DNA of 64,000 nucleotides from CAZHRK01 sp964534555 (GCA_964534555.1 CAZHRK010000001.1:62001-126000); one strand, 5' to 3'. Positions 1-9,367 are shown, counted from the first letter of the stretch. The notes: generated by a model not told the origin, from the sequence alone. Made by a program: numbers and translations.

Positions 1-1
1 T

Positions 2-235
2 GTAATGAGAGCAGCCGTTGTCGGCCTTGATGAAGACCTTTCAGGCCAAGTTCCAGTTGCTTATGTTGCAGTTCGCCAAAAAGATGAAACACTTGAGCAT
101 GTCCTTAAATCACTTTGCAGCAGCAATCTCGCATCCTACAAAGTTCCCCGCCAGATTATCTGCCTAGATGAGCTTCCGACAAATGCTACGGGTAAAATTG
201 ATAAGAAAAAACTTGTACAGTTACACAACGCGTAA
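2..235 (+). CDS. C-terminal end of an AMP-forming acyl-CoA synthetase/ligase (partial)
   Basis: The open frame runs in from the left edge, so only the last ~78 residues of a larger enzyme are visible. They match the small C-terminal lid domain of the AMP-binding (ANL) superfamily, which activates carboxylic acids as acyl-adenylates. The visible signs are a hydrophobic strand with AAVVG, then a PVAYV strand, a SYKVPR segment, and the closing TGKIDKKKL motif, whose first lysine is the conserved catalytic lysine of the family. The substrate cannot be told from this fragment, and a methionine near the edge is internal rather than a start. The next gene follows after 30 bases and may be co-transcribed. 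Confidence 0.8.
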   Translation, partial: VMRAAVVGLDEDLSGQVPVAYVAVRQKDETLEHVLKSLCSSNLASYKVPRQIICLDELPTNATGKIDKKKLVQLHNA

Positions 236-265
236 CAACGCCGATTCGACCAAGGAGTCATTTCT

Positions 266-1555
266 ATGTCTTTGCTGACGCAGATAGTGCTTTTCATCGT
301 AGCCTTGATGTTTGCTGCGCTTTTTGCATTTCTTGAAACTGCATTTACCGCACTCCGTCTCTTTAAACTCAAAGAGCTCGCGCTTTCTGTTTCAAAATAT
401 CAAGCACTCTTTGCTTCCTGGGAAAAAAATCCCCAACGTATTTTGATCACAATCTTGATTGCAAATAACTTTGCACACGTGCTTGCCTCTGTTTTGATTT
501 CAGGGATCATGGAACACTACCTTGGACCATGGGGACTTGCAATCGGAATAGGACTTGCAACAATCATGATCTTAATTTTTGGCGAAATCATTCCCAAAAG
601 TTTTGCTAAAACGCACCACGAAAAGCTCTTTGCTTCATTCTTGTGGCTTATTAATATCCTGTATAAAGTTGAATACCCATTTGTAACTATCCTACTGCGC
701 ATAGCAGACTATTTCTTTAAGCACGTAGGTGGTACACATGTCCTTGAAAAACAGGATGTTGTGTCTGAAAAAGAAATTGAATTCTTGATTGATTACAGCG
801 ATGAAAAAGGGTTGATGGAAGCAGAAAAAACAGAGATGCTTCAAAACGTTTTCAGCCTAGGCCAAACGCATGTTCGTGAAATTATGATTCCTAAAGCAGA
901 CATGACGCTTTTGAGCCTTAATTCGACTATCAAAGAAGCTGCTGAGCTGTTTTTCAAATCACGCTATTCTCGTGTACCTGTTTTTGATCAAGATGATGAT
1001 AATTTAATTGGTGTAATTCATCAAAAAGATGTCTTTGATCAAATGGTACAAAATCAGAATAAAGGTCTTAAAGATATTATTAGGCCTGTTTTGTTTGTCC
1101 CTGACACACAAAAAACAAACCAGTTGCTGAGTGACTTCTTAAAGAAGCAAATGCACATGGCTATTATTCTTGATGAGTATGGCAGCGTCATCGGGCTCGT
1201 AACGCTTGAAGATATTATCGAAGAAATCGTTGGTGAAATCGCTGACGAACATGAAAAGAACGATCCCGATATTATCCAGCTCGAGCGCGGCGGATGGCTT
1301 ATCGATGCATCAACAAGCCTTGAAAAAGTTGAAGACCTCCTGAACATTAAAATAATAACTGAGTCTTCGATTTCTCTTGGTGGATTCCTTGCAGAACGCC
1401 TGCAGCACGTACCAAAAAAAGGTGAGCGCGTGCTTTATGAGGGCTACTACTTCCAAGTACAACAAGCAAGCTCTCGTCGTGTTCAGCAAGTACTTGTATT
1501 CCTTGCTCAAGAAGCAGATGAGAATGCAGCACTCGAAGCCAAAAATGACGATTAA
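266..1555 (+). CDS. CNNM/CorC (HlyC) family membrane protein with CBS domains
   Basis: The 429-residue protein has the usual architecture of the family. An N-terminal DUF21 membrane domain (about residues 1-150, three to four hydrophobic segments) is followed by paired CBS domains (about 200-330, with IGVIHQKDVFD and the acidic VTLEDIIEEIVGEI stretch) and a C-terminal CorC_HlyC domain (about 345-425). Such proteins are linked to Mg2+/Co2+ efflux or cation homeostasis. The old name haemolysin is not informative. The start is supported by AAGGAG eight bases upstream. A strong hairpin terminator follows the gene. The family call is secure, the transported ion is not. Confidence 0.9.
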   Translation: MSLLTQIVLFIVALMFAALFAFLETAFTALRLFKLKELALSVSKYQALFASWEKNPQRILITILIANNFAHVLASVLISGIMEHYLGPWGLAIGIGLATIMILIFGEIIPKSFAKTHHEKLFASFLWLINILYKVEYPFVTILLRIADYFFKHVGGTHVLEKQDVVSEKEIEFLIDYSDEKGLMEAEKTEMLQNVFSLGQTHVREIMIPKADMTLLSLNSTIKEAAELFFKSRYSRVPVFDQDDDNLIGVIHQKDVFDQMVQNQNKGLKDIIRPVLFVPDTQKTNQLLSDFLKKQMHMAIILDEYGSVIGLVTLEDIIEEIVGEIADEHEKNDPDIIQLERGGWLIDASTSLEKVEDLLNIKIITESSISLGGFLAERLQHVPKKGERVLYEGYYFQVQQASSRRVQQVLVFLAQEADENAALEAKNDD

Positions 1556-1583
1556 AGAACCTCTTCTAAATACCTTGTAATAC

Positions 1584-1618
1584 AAAAGCCAACGTAGCAT
1601 GCGTTGGCTTTTTCTTTT
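1584..1618 (+). terminator. Rho-independent terminator after the CNNM/CorC gene
   Basis: AAAAGCCAACG pairs with CGTTGGCTTTT across a seven-base loop and is followed by a T-rich run. Confidence 0.85.
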
Positions 1619-1696
1619 TGCATGATAAGATAGCTTCACAAAGGATGTGCACTGCACGAGTAATGAAGTTATTTTTCTCGCAAAAGGAAGGTTCTA

Positions 1697-3022
1697 ATGA
1701 AGCTTAATATCAAGCTATTAGCGCTATCACTTACCACATGTGTAGGGATGGCTTATGCTAAAAAAATTGTTCATGAAGCTGAAGTTTTCGGCAAATGGCA
1801 TGCATGGCAGCAAATTGTCGAAGATGTAAATCTAAAAGCACTTGCAAGCAACATAGATGAAGAAGCCCTTGCCTTAATCAAAAGCACATATGAAGAAAAC
1901 ATAGCTGTTTTTGGTGGAGCGAGAAACTTCCTTCATGCCGCTACAGCAGGTCGCATTGGTGCTAATGGCTATTTCCTTCGCCCACCAGTTGATCCTCAAA
2001 TGAAACGTAATTTTGAAGTCCTTCATCAGCTAGTTGAAGAAAACACTTCTGAATTCGTTAATGTACTTGCAAAAAGCGGACTTGCAGGCAAAACAATTAA
2101 TGCCGAAGACGAAGGCAAAAACTACGATCAGGTAATCGCAAAATACAAAGCGCTTTCACATATGCTTTTCCCTGTAGCAGATGAGTTTAAGAGAGATGAA
2201 ACACAGATTGCATTTGCAAACAGATTAGTAGAATACACCCTAGGAGAAAGCACATTTCCACACTATCAATCATTACTTTCACACTACGAAGAGCACCCAA
2301 CAGTACGATTTATACATACTGTTATGTGGAATGCACTCGTTGGATTTGGGTGGAAGCACTGGCATAGTGATTGCATAAAAGCACTCTCTGCTGAAACAAA
2401 AGCAGGCAAAGAGATTGTCTATATTGCTGGAGGCACTGACTTCTACCAGCTGATGCGCAAAGATATCGGCATTTACTCAATGACAATTATTGATCCATTC
2501 CTACCAACACAGGCACGCTACTATTCAGAGGGCTGGCAATTTTTAATCGATGGTGAAGTAGCTGGCGGCGGGCTTGAAGATGAAATTAGATTTGGTCCAG
2601 GTTTTGATAGCATTAAACTAGTACGTACAAGCCACAAATCATCTGATTCTTTCTCACTCAAAATGTCTAATAACCAAATTGGTCAGTTCAAGAAAACTGA
2701 AACGATTTGGACCGTAGTAAGCAGACATGGGCAAAAGCTTGGTGAAATCAAAATTCTTCGTCGCCCTGTTACTCAAGAAGATTTTGCATTTGATGAACAC
2801 AAAGTACTTTTAAGCTCATATGATGAAGCGGCATACATTGCTCTTCCTGAAAATCTTGCTGGATGGGGTATCGACCCACTGGTGCTTGACAACAGAGCCC
2901 AAATTCTTGTTAAGCAGCTGCGTAAGCCTATGACAAAACAAATGCTTATCAATCTACGTGTTGCTGGAATGATAAACTTTTCTGACGTCAAGTTCATCAA
3001 TTTTGCATCAGACCCAACGTAA
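1697..3022 (+). CDS. secreted protein of unknown function, tandem paralogue 1
   Basis: This 441-residue protein opens with a clear signal peptide ending near AYA/KK at residue 21, so it should be exported. I do not recognise the family. It is a full-length paralogue of the next gene. The two share a conserved W-rich stretch (GFGWKHW here, GNGWKNW there) and a Rossmann-like strand-loop-strand, VYIAGGTD then TIIDPFLP, at about residues 240-270. That pattern resembles motif I plus the acidic end of strand 2 in class I SAM methyltransferases, but no other methyltransferase motif is convincing. AAGGAAGG lies seven bases before the ATG. The paralogue follows 52 bases downstream, probably in one transcript. 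Confidence 0.85.
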   Translation: MKLNIKLLALSLTTCVGMAYAKKIVHEAEVFGKWHAWQQIVEDVNLKALASNIDEEALALIKSTYEENIAVFGGARNFLHAATAGRIGANGYFLRPPVDPQMKRNFEVLHQLVEENTSEFVNVLAKSGLAGKTINAEDEGKNYDQVIAKYKALSHMLFPVADEFKRDETQIAFANRLVEYTLGESTFPHYQSLLSHYEEHPTVRFIHTVMWNALVGFGWKHWHSDCIKALSAETKAGKEIVYIAGGTDFYQLMRKDIGIYSMTIIDPFLPTQARYYSEGWQFLIDGEVAGGGLEDEIRFGPGFDSIKLVRTSHKSSDSFSLKMSNNQIGQFKKTETIWTVVSRHGQKLGEIKILRRPVTQEDFAFDEHKVLLSSYDEAAYIALPENLAGWGIDPLVLDNRAQILVKQLRKPMTKQMLINLRVAGMINFSDVKFINFASDPT

Positions 3023-3074
3023 TAATCATGATGCAAAAGAGTTCACAATACGGCTTTAGAAAGTAAGGATTTTT

Positions 3075-4379
3075 ATGACATTTAAATTTATAGCACTGAG
3101 CCTTGTTGCAGCTATAGCAACACTTAATGCAGAAAATCGTGATGCAAGCGTAGTATTCAAAAAGTGGACAGAGTGGCAACATATTATGCCTAACCACTCA
3201 ATTAGAAGCCTTACGGAAGTAACGGGCACTCCTGGGTTTGCCCAGCAGTTCAAGCGCCAATACGAATCCTCGATCAAACAGCTTGAGCCCATCATGCCAA
3301 CACTCAGTGTTATTACGCATGGGAAAGTAGGCCCTTACGGCGCAATTTTCAGAGAAACGCTTGATGAAAACATCGTAAAAAACATTCAATCACTCCAAGA
3401 GATGATTGATAACGATATGCCTTCATTCATCCAGTTTCTCAAGGCTTCAAATGTTGTTAGCCCAGAAAACAAATTCGCTGAAGAGTCTGGCAGCGCATCA
3501 AATACAACAATAGAAAAATACAACGCGCTGATGAATTTGATTGTATCTCATCCTGATGAAGTTGTTCGCTATGAGATGATATTTGCTGTAGCAAACAAAT
3601 TCTTTGAGTACTGCTTCTCACCAAAAACATTCCGCGAATTCCAGCAGCTTATTCTGCACAAAGACTACTACCCAATCCCTCGCATGCTCTACTCAGTTGC
3701 ATGGTTTAATCTTGCTGGTAATGGCTGGAAAAACTGGAGCGCGGCAAGCCTGCAAGAGCTTAATAAACGCGCATCAGAGGGTAAGCGCGTTGTCTATATT
3801 GCAGGTGGATCTGACATTCTGCAAATGATTCGTGCTGGTGTGTATAATATCACCAATATCGATCCACAGCTCCCATCACAACCGAAGTATTATACTAATG
3901 ACTGGGAATACATCCTTAATGGTAATATTGGTGACACTATTACAATCAATCTTTCTGATAAGTTTATTGTCATGGAGCGCACAGGTTTTGAGCTTAATGG
4001 AAAAACATTTAAAGCGCGTATTGCAACTGGCGAAGTCATCGAGCTCCCAGAGTCAGTAACAACATGGACACTGAAAGACAAAGACGGTGCTGAGCTTGGT
4101 ACATACCGCTTAGAGCGACGCTTCTGCACACAAGATGATTTTGCACCAGCGCCAAACAAAACCCTGCTTATGTCATTTAATGAGCTTTATTACATAGCAC
4201 TACCTGCAGCATTTGGTGGCTGGATGGTAGATCCATCACGCTTTGACGAAAACCTCGATATTGTTATCAAGCAGCTTCATAAGCCTGTAACAAAAGAGAT
4301 GGTGTACAACATGCGTGTTGCAGCACTGATTAACGCTACAGACTTTAAATACATAGCACTCGGCACATGTATTAATTAA
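3075..4379 (+). CDS. secreted protein of unknown function, tandem paralogue 2
   Basis: This 434-residue protein has a signal peptide (cleavage likely after LNA near residue 19) and the same layout as the upstream gene. The shared parts are the KYNALM block, the GWKNW block near residue 218, VVYIAGGSD followed by NIDPQLP at about 239-268, a C-terminal YRLERRFCTQDDFAP segment matching ILRRPVTQEDFAF, and near-identical KQL-KP-TK endings. The pair therefore arose by duplication, with considerable divergence since. The function is unknown. The buried AGGSD/NIDP pair could be a nucleotide-binding Rossmann element, but an exported SAM- or NAD-dependent enzyme would be unexpected. A strong bidirectional terminator follows. 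Confidence 0.85.
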   Translation: MTFKFIALSLVAAIATLNAENRDASVVFKKWTEWQHIMPNHSIRSLTEVTGTPGFAQQFKRQYESSIKQLEPIMPTLSVITHGKVGPYGAIFRETLDENIVKNIQSLQEMIDNDMPSFIQFLKASNVVSPENKFAEESGSASNTTIEKYNALMNLIVSHPDEVVRYEMIFAVANKFFEYCFSPKTFREFQQLILHKDYYPIPRMLYSVAWFNLAGNGWKNWSAASLQELNKRASEGKRVVYIAGGSDILQMIRAGVYNITNIDPQLPSQPKYYTNDWEYILNGNIGDTITINLSDKFIVMERTGFELNGKTFKARIATGEVIELPESVTTWTLKDKDGAELGTYRLERRFCTQDDFAPAPNKTLLMSFNELYYIALPAAFGGWMVDPSRFDENLDIVIKQLHKPVTKEMVYNMRVAALINATDFKYIALGTCIN

Positions 4380-4396
4380 CTCCTCAGATGCCAAAT

Positions 4397-4429
4397 AAAA
4401 AGCCCCCCTGCAAAACAGGGGGGCTTTTT
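4397..4429. terminator. bidirectional terminator between convergent genes
   Basis: A perfect stem, AAAAAGCCCCCCTG with CAGGGGGGCTTTTT and a five-base loop, has T-runs on both strands. It serves the secreted paralogue on the plus strand and the APC permease on the minus strand. Confidence 0.95.
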
Positions 4430-4436
4430 ATTTGCT

Positions 4437-5699
4437 TTATCTTTGCTTACTCGATCGCGCAAGCAGATGGCACATAAGGCCTACAGCTATTACTCCTATA
4501 AAATACCACAGTGCACCTGAGTCAAAAAGACTGTGTGCGCTATTAATAATTAAAAGAGAACAGCTTGCTAAGCTTGCAAATCCAATAATTGAACGCTTCA
4601 GAACAAGAAACGAAATAATACTCAAGAGGTATGCTATCAAGGTTCCAAGATCTCCCATCGAGATAAGCCCATAATTTTCTGAGCCTATGGTGATGAAGAC
4701 ACCAACAAGAAGCGCTTGCATAAGCACAGCAACCCAAGGAACTCCTTGAAGGTTTAGCCTTGAGAACTGCTTGTGAAAAATGATACTACGCTCTTGCGCG
4801 ATAGCGTAAAGATTCCAGTTATTAAAATAATACATCCCATAAAACCCAGCTAAAAACGAGGCTAAAAGACCAAGATTCACAAGCGCGTTTCCGTACACAA
4901 TCATAGTTTGATTGCTTGTGAGCAGAGGAATAATTGAAAGGAATGGATTATTATCATGTGGACCATGAATTAGGTAGAGCGCCACCTGAAGCACGGTGTA
5001 TATGCTCACAATCAAAAAGAACGATGTCAAAATAACACGTGAAGCATTTTTCTTAGCATTCTCAAGCTGATCAGCAACTGCACAGCACGCCTCAATACCA
5101 ACATAGGCAAACAACACAAGTGGAAGCGTAGACATTAATCCGGTAACATCCATGCTGCTCATCGTAACATGAGAAAAGTTTGCAAGAAAGGGCAAAGCCA
5201 CAAGTACAAGCGCCAGCGGTAATGCTTTAAAAACGGTAAAAAGCATTTGTGCGCGTTCAAAAAATGAAATGTTCATAAGGTTGCACAGCGTGAAGATTAC
5301 AACCAATATGAGGTCGAACTGTATGATTCCAAGGCCACGCGCCGCAGTCCACTGATTAAAAGATTGTAATGAAAAAAGCTGCGTTGAAAAGGCATGTATA
5401 ACAGCACCGTTTGCAGCAGCTGTCCCTACAAAATACCCCCACCCACTCATAAAACCCCAAACATCTCCAAGCAGCTTAGAGCTGTAAACATACAACCCTC
5501 CTGCGGTTGGATAGAGCGACGCAAGCTGAGCAAGTACAACAACGAGTGGCGCAAGCAGAATACCACACAAAAGCCAGCTAAACGGGGCAAGGGCCCCGCT
5601 CAGCATGCTTATTTTTCCTGCATTCATAAAGAATGCGCTGCCTATAACAATATTTATGTTGATTAAAATTGCGACTAAAAACGGAATTTTAGGCTTCAT
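4437..5699 (-). CDS. APC-superfamily amino-acid permease
   Basis: The 420-residue protein is hydrophobic throughout, with about 12 predicted membrane helices. Helix 1 has the broken-helix motif NIVIGSAFF near residue 17, and the helix 2-3 region has the typical YPTAGGLYVYSSKLLG signature, as in APC amino-acid/polyamine transporters. The substrate cannot be read from the sequence. Its start lies six bases after the stop of the next permease on the same strand, so the two are almost certainly co-transcribed. A related third APC permease sits near position 30,700. Together they point to import or exchange of amino acids in an auxotrophic organism. Confidence 0.9.
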   Translation of the reverse strand: MKPKIPFLVAILININIVIGSAFFMNAGKISMLSGALAPFSWLLCGILLAPLVVVLAQLASLYPTAGGLYVYSSKLLGDVWGFMSGWGYFVGTAAANGAVIHAFSTQLFSLQSFNQWTAARGLGIIQFDLILVVIFTLCNLMNISFFERAQMLFTVFKALPLALVLVALPFLANFSHVTMSSMDVTGLMSTLPLVLFAYVGIEACCAVADQLENAKKNASRVILTSFFLIVSIYTVLQVALYLIHGPHDNNPFLSIIPLLTSNQTMIVYGNALVNLGLLASFLAGFYGMYYFNNWNLYAIAQERSIIFHKQFSRLNLQGVPWVAVLMQALLVGVFITIGSENYGLISMGDLGTLIAYLLSIISFLVLKRSIIGFASLASCSLLIINSAHSLFDSGALWYFIGVIAVGLMCHLLARSSKQR

Positions 5700-5705
5700 T
5701 AAGTG

Positions 5706-6989
5706 TTAACCTTTTTTTCTCATCGAGAACAGTGCAAGCCCAATAACAAGACCAGCAAGCAGCGGGGTTATGTTCATCAAGCGAGCAGCTGTATCTGCAC
5801 CAGCAGTTACCCAACTAAAATAAATGATTACAGAACATGTTCCTGCCGCCATAAGCGTAACAAGAATTTGTGCGTAATCTCTGCGAGCAAGATAATGCCG
5901 GAACAAAGCAACAAGCGTGAGTACAAACGCGGTTGAAACACCCATATTAGTAAGTGCAAAAGCAACGTTAATATCTGAAATAAGGAAAATCAATCCAACA
6001 AGAACAGTCAGATAAACAAAAGCAGCATTTACTGGTCTATCACAGCTGTTTACTGGAAGGAGAAATTTACCACCACAGATTGCTTTCTTTTTAGCAACCA
6101 TAAAGAGGTTTGAGATGTTTGCAAGGCTGACACCAAAAAGAGAGTTACAGTAGCTGAGAATAATTGCCGCAATAATCCCTTTAGCAATAAACGCTACAAT
6201 ATGTGGCGCAAATCCAAGATGCTGAGGAAATAAAGCTGCACCCTCTTTCATAAGATTCTCAAGTCCCATGATGTGGAGCACGCCAAAATGAAACGCTGTG
6301 TAAAGAAGTACAGTTATAAAGAATGCAACAAGCGTTACTCGGCCAACGGCAGATGGACCATCTTTAAGAAGATGCCCTATGCTTGTGCAAGCTTCAAATC
6401 CCCAGAATGCAAAGATTGCTGAAGGAATCGTTACGCCAAGGTTGAGGAGATCTGAACTTGTATACGAAATAGATGGGTCAAAATAAAAACCCGCCAGCGC
6501 AATACAAAGGAAAAGCGGAACAAGCTTAAGCACAGTAGCAAAGCTTTGAATTCGGCTAATTACAGAAATGCTCATAAGATTAAGCAGCACAAAAAATACT
6601 GCTGCACCAAGACGTATCCAAAGTGCGTGAGGAGCTAAACAAGCAATACCTGCTTTTGCAACAAGTGCATCAGAAAGCACAAGTGTTAGCGCGGTCGCTG
6701 TACCAATATAGCCGAGAGTATATGACCAGTGGGCAACAAATCCCCAGAACGGGCTAATGCCTTTTGAGCAGTAATTAAAAAAACCACCTTCACCAGGAAA
6801 CACAAGGGCAGCTTGTGCGATGCTCCACACAACGGGAAATACAAGGAGCCCTACTAATGGCCACGCAAGGAAGCTCACGCTACCAGCAACCCGCGCCATT
6901 TGATCAGGAGCGAAAAGAATACCAGCTCCAACGATGATGTTGATGTTCATCAGCACTGCTGACCAGAACGAAATTTTATTACTTGCCAT
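5706..6989 (-). CDS. APC-superfamily amino-acid permease
   Basis: This 427-residue protein has about 12 membrane helices and is the first gene of a two-permease operon. It has the unwound helix-1 motif NIIVGAGILFAPD and the FPGEGGFFNYCSKGI segment after helix 2, in place of the AGG-YVY pattern of its neighbour, so the two probably differ in substrate. An AGGAG ribosome site lies six bases before the ATG. The substrate is unknown: amino-acid uniport, antiport or amine exchange would all fit the family. Confidence 0.9.
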   Translation of the reverse strand: MASNKISFWSAVLMNINIIVGAGILFAPDQMARVAGSVSFLAWPLVGLLVFPVVWSIAQAALVFPGEGGFFNYCSKGISPFWGFVAHWSYTLGYIGTATALTLVLSDALVAKAGIACLAPHALWIRLGAAVFFVLLNLMSISVISRIQSFATVLKLVPLFLCIALAGFYFDPSISYTSSDLLNLGVTIPSAIFAFWGFEACTSIGHLLKDGPSAVGRVTLVAFFITVLLYTAFHFGVLHIMGLENLMKEGAALFPQHLGFAPHIVAFIAKGIIAAIILSYCNSLFGVSLANISNLFMVAKKKAICGGKFLLPVNSCDRPVNAAFVYLTVLVGLIFLISDINVAFALTNMGVSTAFVLTLVALFRHYLARRDYAQILVTLMAAGTCSVIIYFSWVTAGADTAARLMNITPLLAGLVIGLALFSMRKKG

Positions 6990-7085
6990 AATACTCCTAT
7001 TAATTAATGAATTAGGGCATGTTCCGGGGAGTATAACGCCGCAGAAGGCTCTTGGAAAGAGATGGCTGATTAAATCTGCTCTAGC

Positions 7086-7113
7086 TTGAAAAAAAACCGC
7101 ACTGTGTTAGCAT
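7086..7113 (+). promoter_or_regulatory. candidate sigma70-type promoter of the PrsA-like gene
   Basis: TTGAAA and TAGCAT are separated by 16 bases, about 50 bases before the start codon. The match is by eye only. Confidence 0.4.
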
Positions 7114-7164
7114 GGTTTACGTTGTTTAGTCTCTATTTTAACAAGACAAGGAGCTTTGATAGCT

Positions 7165-8166
7165 ATGATTAACTACCGCAAGCCTATGTACCATGCCGCG
7201 ATGGTTGTTATGATTGCAACACTAGCAGGATGTGACCTTTTCAAAAAAACTGCATCAAGCGAATCATCTGCTGCAAGTGATAAAGCTCAGTCTTCAAGTG
7301 CAGTGCTTTGCTCAATTAACGGTGAAGCTGTAATCACACAAGAGGACTTTGCAAAAAACCTCAACCAAATGATCGAAGCAAATCCATACTTCCGTGGCGC
7401 AACTGCGGAACAACTTCCAAAAGAGTTGCAGCGCCGCTTCTTTGAGCAGCTTGTAACACAAGCGCTTATTGAAAAACATGCGCTTGCAAAAGGCGTTGAT
7501 AAGAAAGCTGACTTCGTTAAAACATACGAAGACACACAAAAACTCCTTAAGCGCACCCTGCTGGTTCAAACAGTTGAAAAAGATATCTATGATTCAATCA
7601 CTGTTGATGAAAAAGAAATCTCAAAATACTTTGATGAAAACAAAGAGCGCTTTGTAAAAACTCCAGGCGGAACGCTGACAATTGGTGTTCGCTTTGAAAC
7701 TGATTTTGCAGCAGATCTTTTCCTTGGTAAAGTGCGCAACAATATTGATCAATTTGAGAAACTTGCTAAAGAAGAAAAATCTGGGAAATTCAGAGACTTT
7801 GGCCGCGTAAGCAAAGAGCCAAATCGCAACATGCAAGTTGATATCGTACCTGGCCCAGTCAAAGATGCTGTAGCAGCACTTAACAAATTCCCAAGCGTTG
7901 AAAAAGTTAAAGTAGGCAAAGAAGTTTGGGTAATCAAAGCCTGGGATAAAAAGAATGCAGAAAACTTTACACTCGATGAAGTAAAACAACACATCGAAGG
8001 TATGTTAAAAAATAACAAGTTCAGAGATGTTCTTGATAAACAAGTTAAAGACATCAAAGAAGGCTTCAAAGTTGTGATCAACGAAGACTTCTTTAAATCA
8101 GCTGAACAACCAGCAACACAAGAAGAAGCAGACGATAAAGAAAATACTGCTTCATCTGCTGCATAA
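7165..8166 (+). CDS. SurA/PrsA-type peptidyl-prolyl isomerase-like lipoprotein
   Basis: The signal sequence ends in the lipobox LAGC (Cys23 from the chosen start), so the mature protein should be lipid-anchored in the periplasm. A SurA_N-like helical chaperone domain spans about residues 45-165, then a parvulin-like segment (about 165-265) and a helical tail. The usual parvulin GGDLG signature is not evident; the segment reads KFRDFGRV instead. Isomerase activity is therefore doubtful and a holdase or chaperone role more likely. An in-frame TTG lies nine bases upstream, but AAGGAG has better spacing to the ATG. A second SurA-like gene follows after a terminator. Confidence 0.8.
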   Translation: MINYRKPMYHAAMVVMIATLAGCDLFKKTASSESSAASDKAQSSSAVLCSINGEAVITQEDFAKNLNQMIEANPYFRGATAEQLPKELQRRFFEQLVTQALIEKHALAKGVDKKADFVKTYEDTQKLLKRTLLVQTVEKDIYDSITVDEKEISKYFDENKERFVKTPGGTLTIGVRFETDFAADLFLGKVRNNIDQFEKLAKEEKSGKFRDFGRVSKEPNRNMQVDIVPGPVKDAVAALNKFPSVEKVKVGKEVWVIKAWDKKNAENFTLDEVKQHIEGMLKNNKFRDVLDKQVKDIKEGFKVVINEDFFKSAEQPATQEEADDKENTASSAA

Positions 8167-8191
8167 CAACTTTGATAAAACAAGCTATACT

Positions 8192-8218
8192 AAGGGCGAG
8201 AATTTTCTCGCCCTTTTT
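8192..8218 (+). terminator. Rho-independent terminator after the PrsA-like gene
   Basis: AAGGGCGAGAA pairs with TTCTCGCCCTT around a tiny loop and runs into TTTTT. Confidence 0.9.
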
Positions 8219-8234
8219 CATGAGGTAGTTTTAT

Positions 8235-9332
8235 ATGAAAATCAAAAACGTTTCCTTGTTATCACTATCATGTTTTATTTCGCTTGCAAACTTATGCGCT
8301 AGTGGGATGCCGCTTGCAGAAGACACCCCGCCCGCAGCGCTAACAGTAGCGACTGTTATAAAAGAAGAAACCCGCGTAGAAGCTGAAGTTGTAAAAGCAG
8401 ATCCTAGCGATGAGATCATAAAAGAAACACTTTCTGTGCTTACAGAAAAAACTGTCGTACAGGCTGTTGAAGAAAAAAGAGAAGAGCCAACAGCAAGCGC
8501 TCCTGCTGAAATAGCAGAAGAGCCTTCTATGCCGCAGGCTGAAAATGAAGCTCAAACAAATAACCCTGTCCTCGTTGATAAAATTCTCGTGCGGGTAAAC
8601 GGATCAAATATCTTAATGTCTGATCTTAAAAAACCGCAGATTACTAAATCTGGTGAACCGTATTCGCTCAGCGAATTAATCGATGAAAAGCTTCTTATCG
8701 AGCATGCACAAAAACGTGGTTTCACTGTTAATGATGAAATCGTAAACCGCCAAATAGCTGCAGTAAAATCTGAGCATGGACTCCAAGGCATGACTGATTC
8801 GCAATTTGAAGACGAGCTAAAAAAACAAGGCTTTACGATCAAAGAATATAGAAACCAACTTGCGATTAATCATTTGACTCAATCAGTGATCAGCGCAGAA
8901 GTAAGCGAAAAAATTATTGTAAGCGCACAAGAGGTTGAGCAGTATTACACTGAAAACCCTTCTTACACTAAAGATCAATATAAAATTGTAATATGCACAA
9001 TCCCCGCAGATCAACTTGAGCAGTCCGCTGCATTTGCAGCAAACAAAGACACTCACTGGGAATCTCTAGGATGGATTGAATCAAAAGATCTTGGTGAGCA
9101 ATTTGAGGCTATTAAGGACCTTAAAAAAGATCAGATTTCTCCGCCAGTAAAAGCCGCTGATGGATCAATGTTTGTATTTAAATATACTGAACATAAAGAG
9201 TCACGACTAAAAACACTTGCTGAACGTTATAGCGCGATCGAACGTCAGCTTCAATCAGAACGTAAGGGTTCAATTGTTACTAACTTCCTTAAGGAGCTTA
9301 ACGAGCAAGCAACGATTGAACATCTAGCATAA
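8235..9332 (+). CDS. SurA-like periplasmic chaperone with shortened parvulin domain
   Basis: This 365-residue exported protein has a signal peptide and an Ala/Glu-rich linker (about residues 25-105). A SurA_N domain follows (about 112-235), opening with the typical KILVRVNGSNILMSDL and ELIDEKLLIEHA segments. The C-terminal part keeps the second half of a parvulin fold (WESLGWIESKDLG, then QISPPVKAADGSMFVFKY), but the first half is much shorter than in canonical parvulins. SurA proteins escort outer-membrane proteins to the BAM complex, which fits the bamA gene in this window. The start has a GAGG element before the ATG. Isomerase activity is uncertain. Confidence 0.85.
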   Translation: MKIKNVSLLSLSCFISLANLCASGMPLAEDTPPAALTVATVIKEETRVEAEVVKADPSDEIIKETLSVLTEKTVVQAVEEKREEPTASAPAEIAEEPSMPQAENEAQTNNPVLVDKILVRVNGSNILMSDLKKPQITKSGEPYSLSELIDEKLLIEHAQKRGFTVNDEIVNRQIAAVKSEHGLQGMTDSQFEDELKKQGFTIKEYRNQLAINHLTQSVISAEVSEKIIVSAQEVEQYYTENPSYTKDQYKIVICTIPADQLEQSAAFAANKDTHWESLGWIESKDLGEQFEAIKDLKKDQISPPVKAADGSMFVFKYTEHKESRLKTLAERYSAIERQLQSERKGSIVTNFLKELNEQATIEHLA

Positions 9333-9367
9333 GAATATACAAGCACAAGAGTAAAAGGAGAGATGTG

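Noticed and set aside
7749..8183. 144-residue minus-strand frame over the PrsA-like gene
   Set aside because: It is a mirror frame of a well-supported gene, with low-complexity composition and no start signal.
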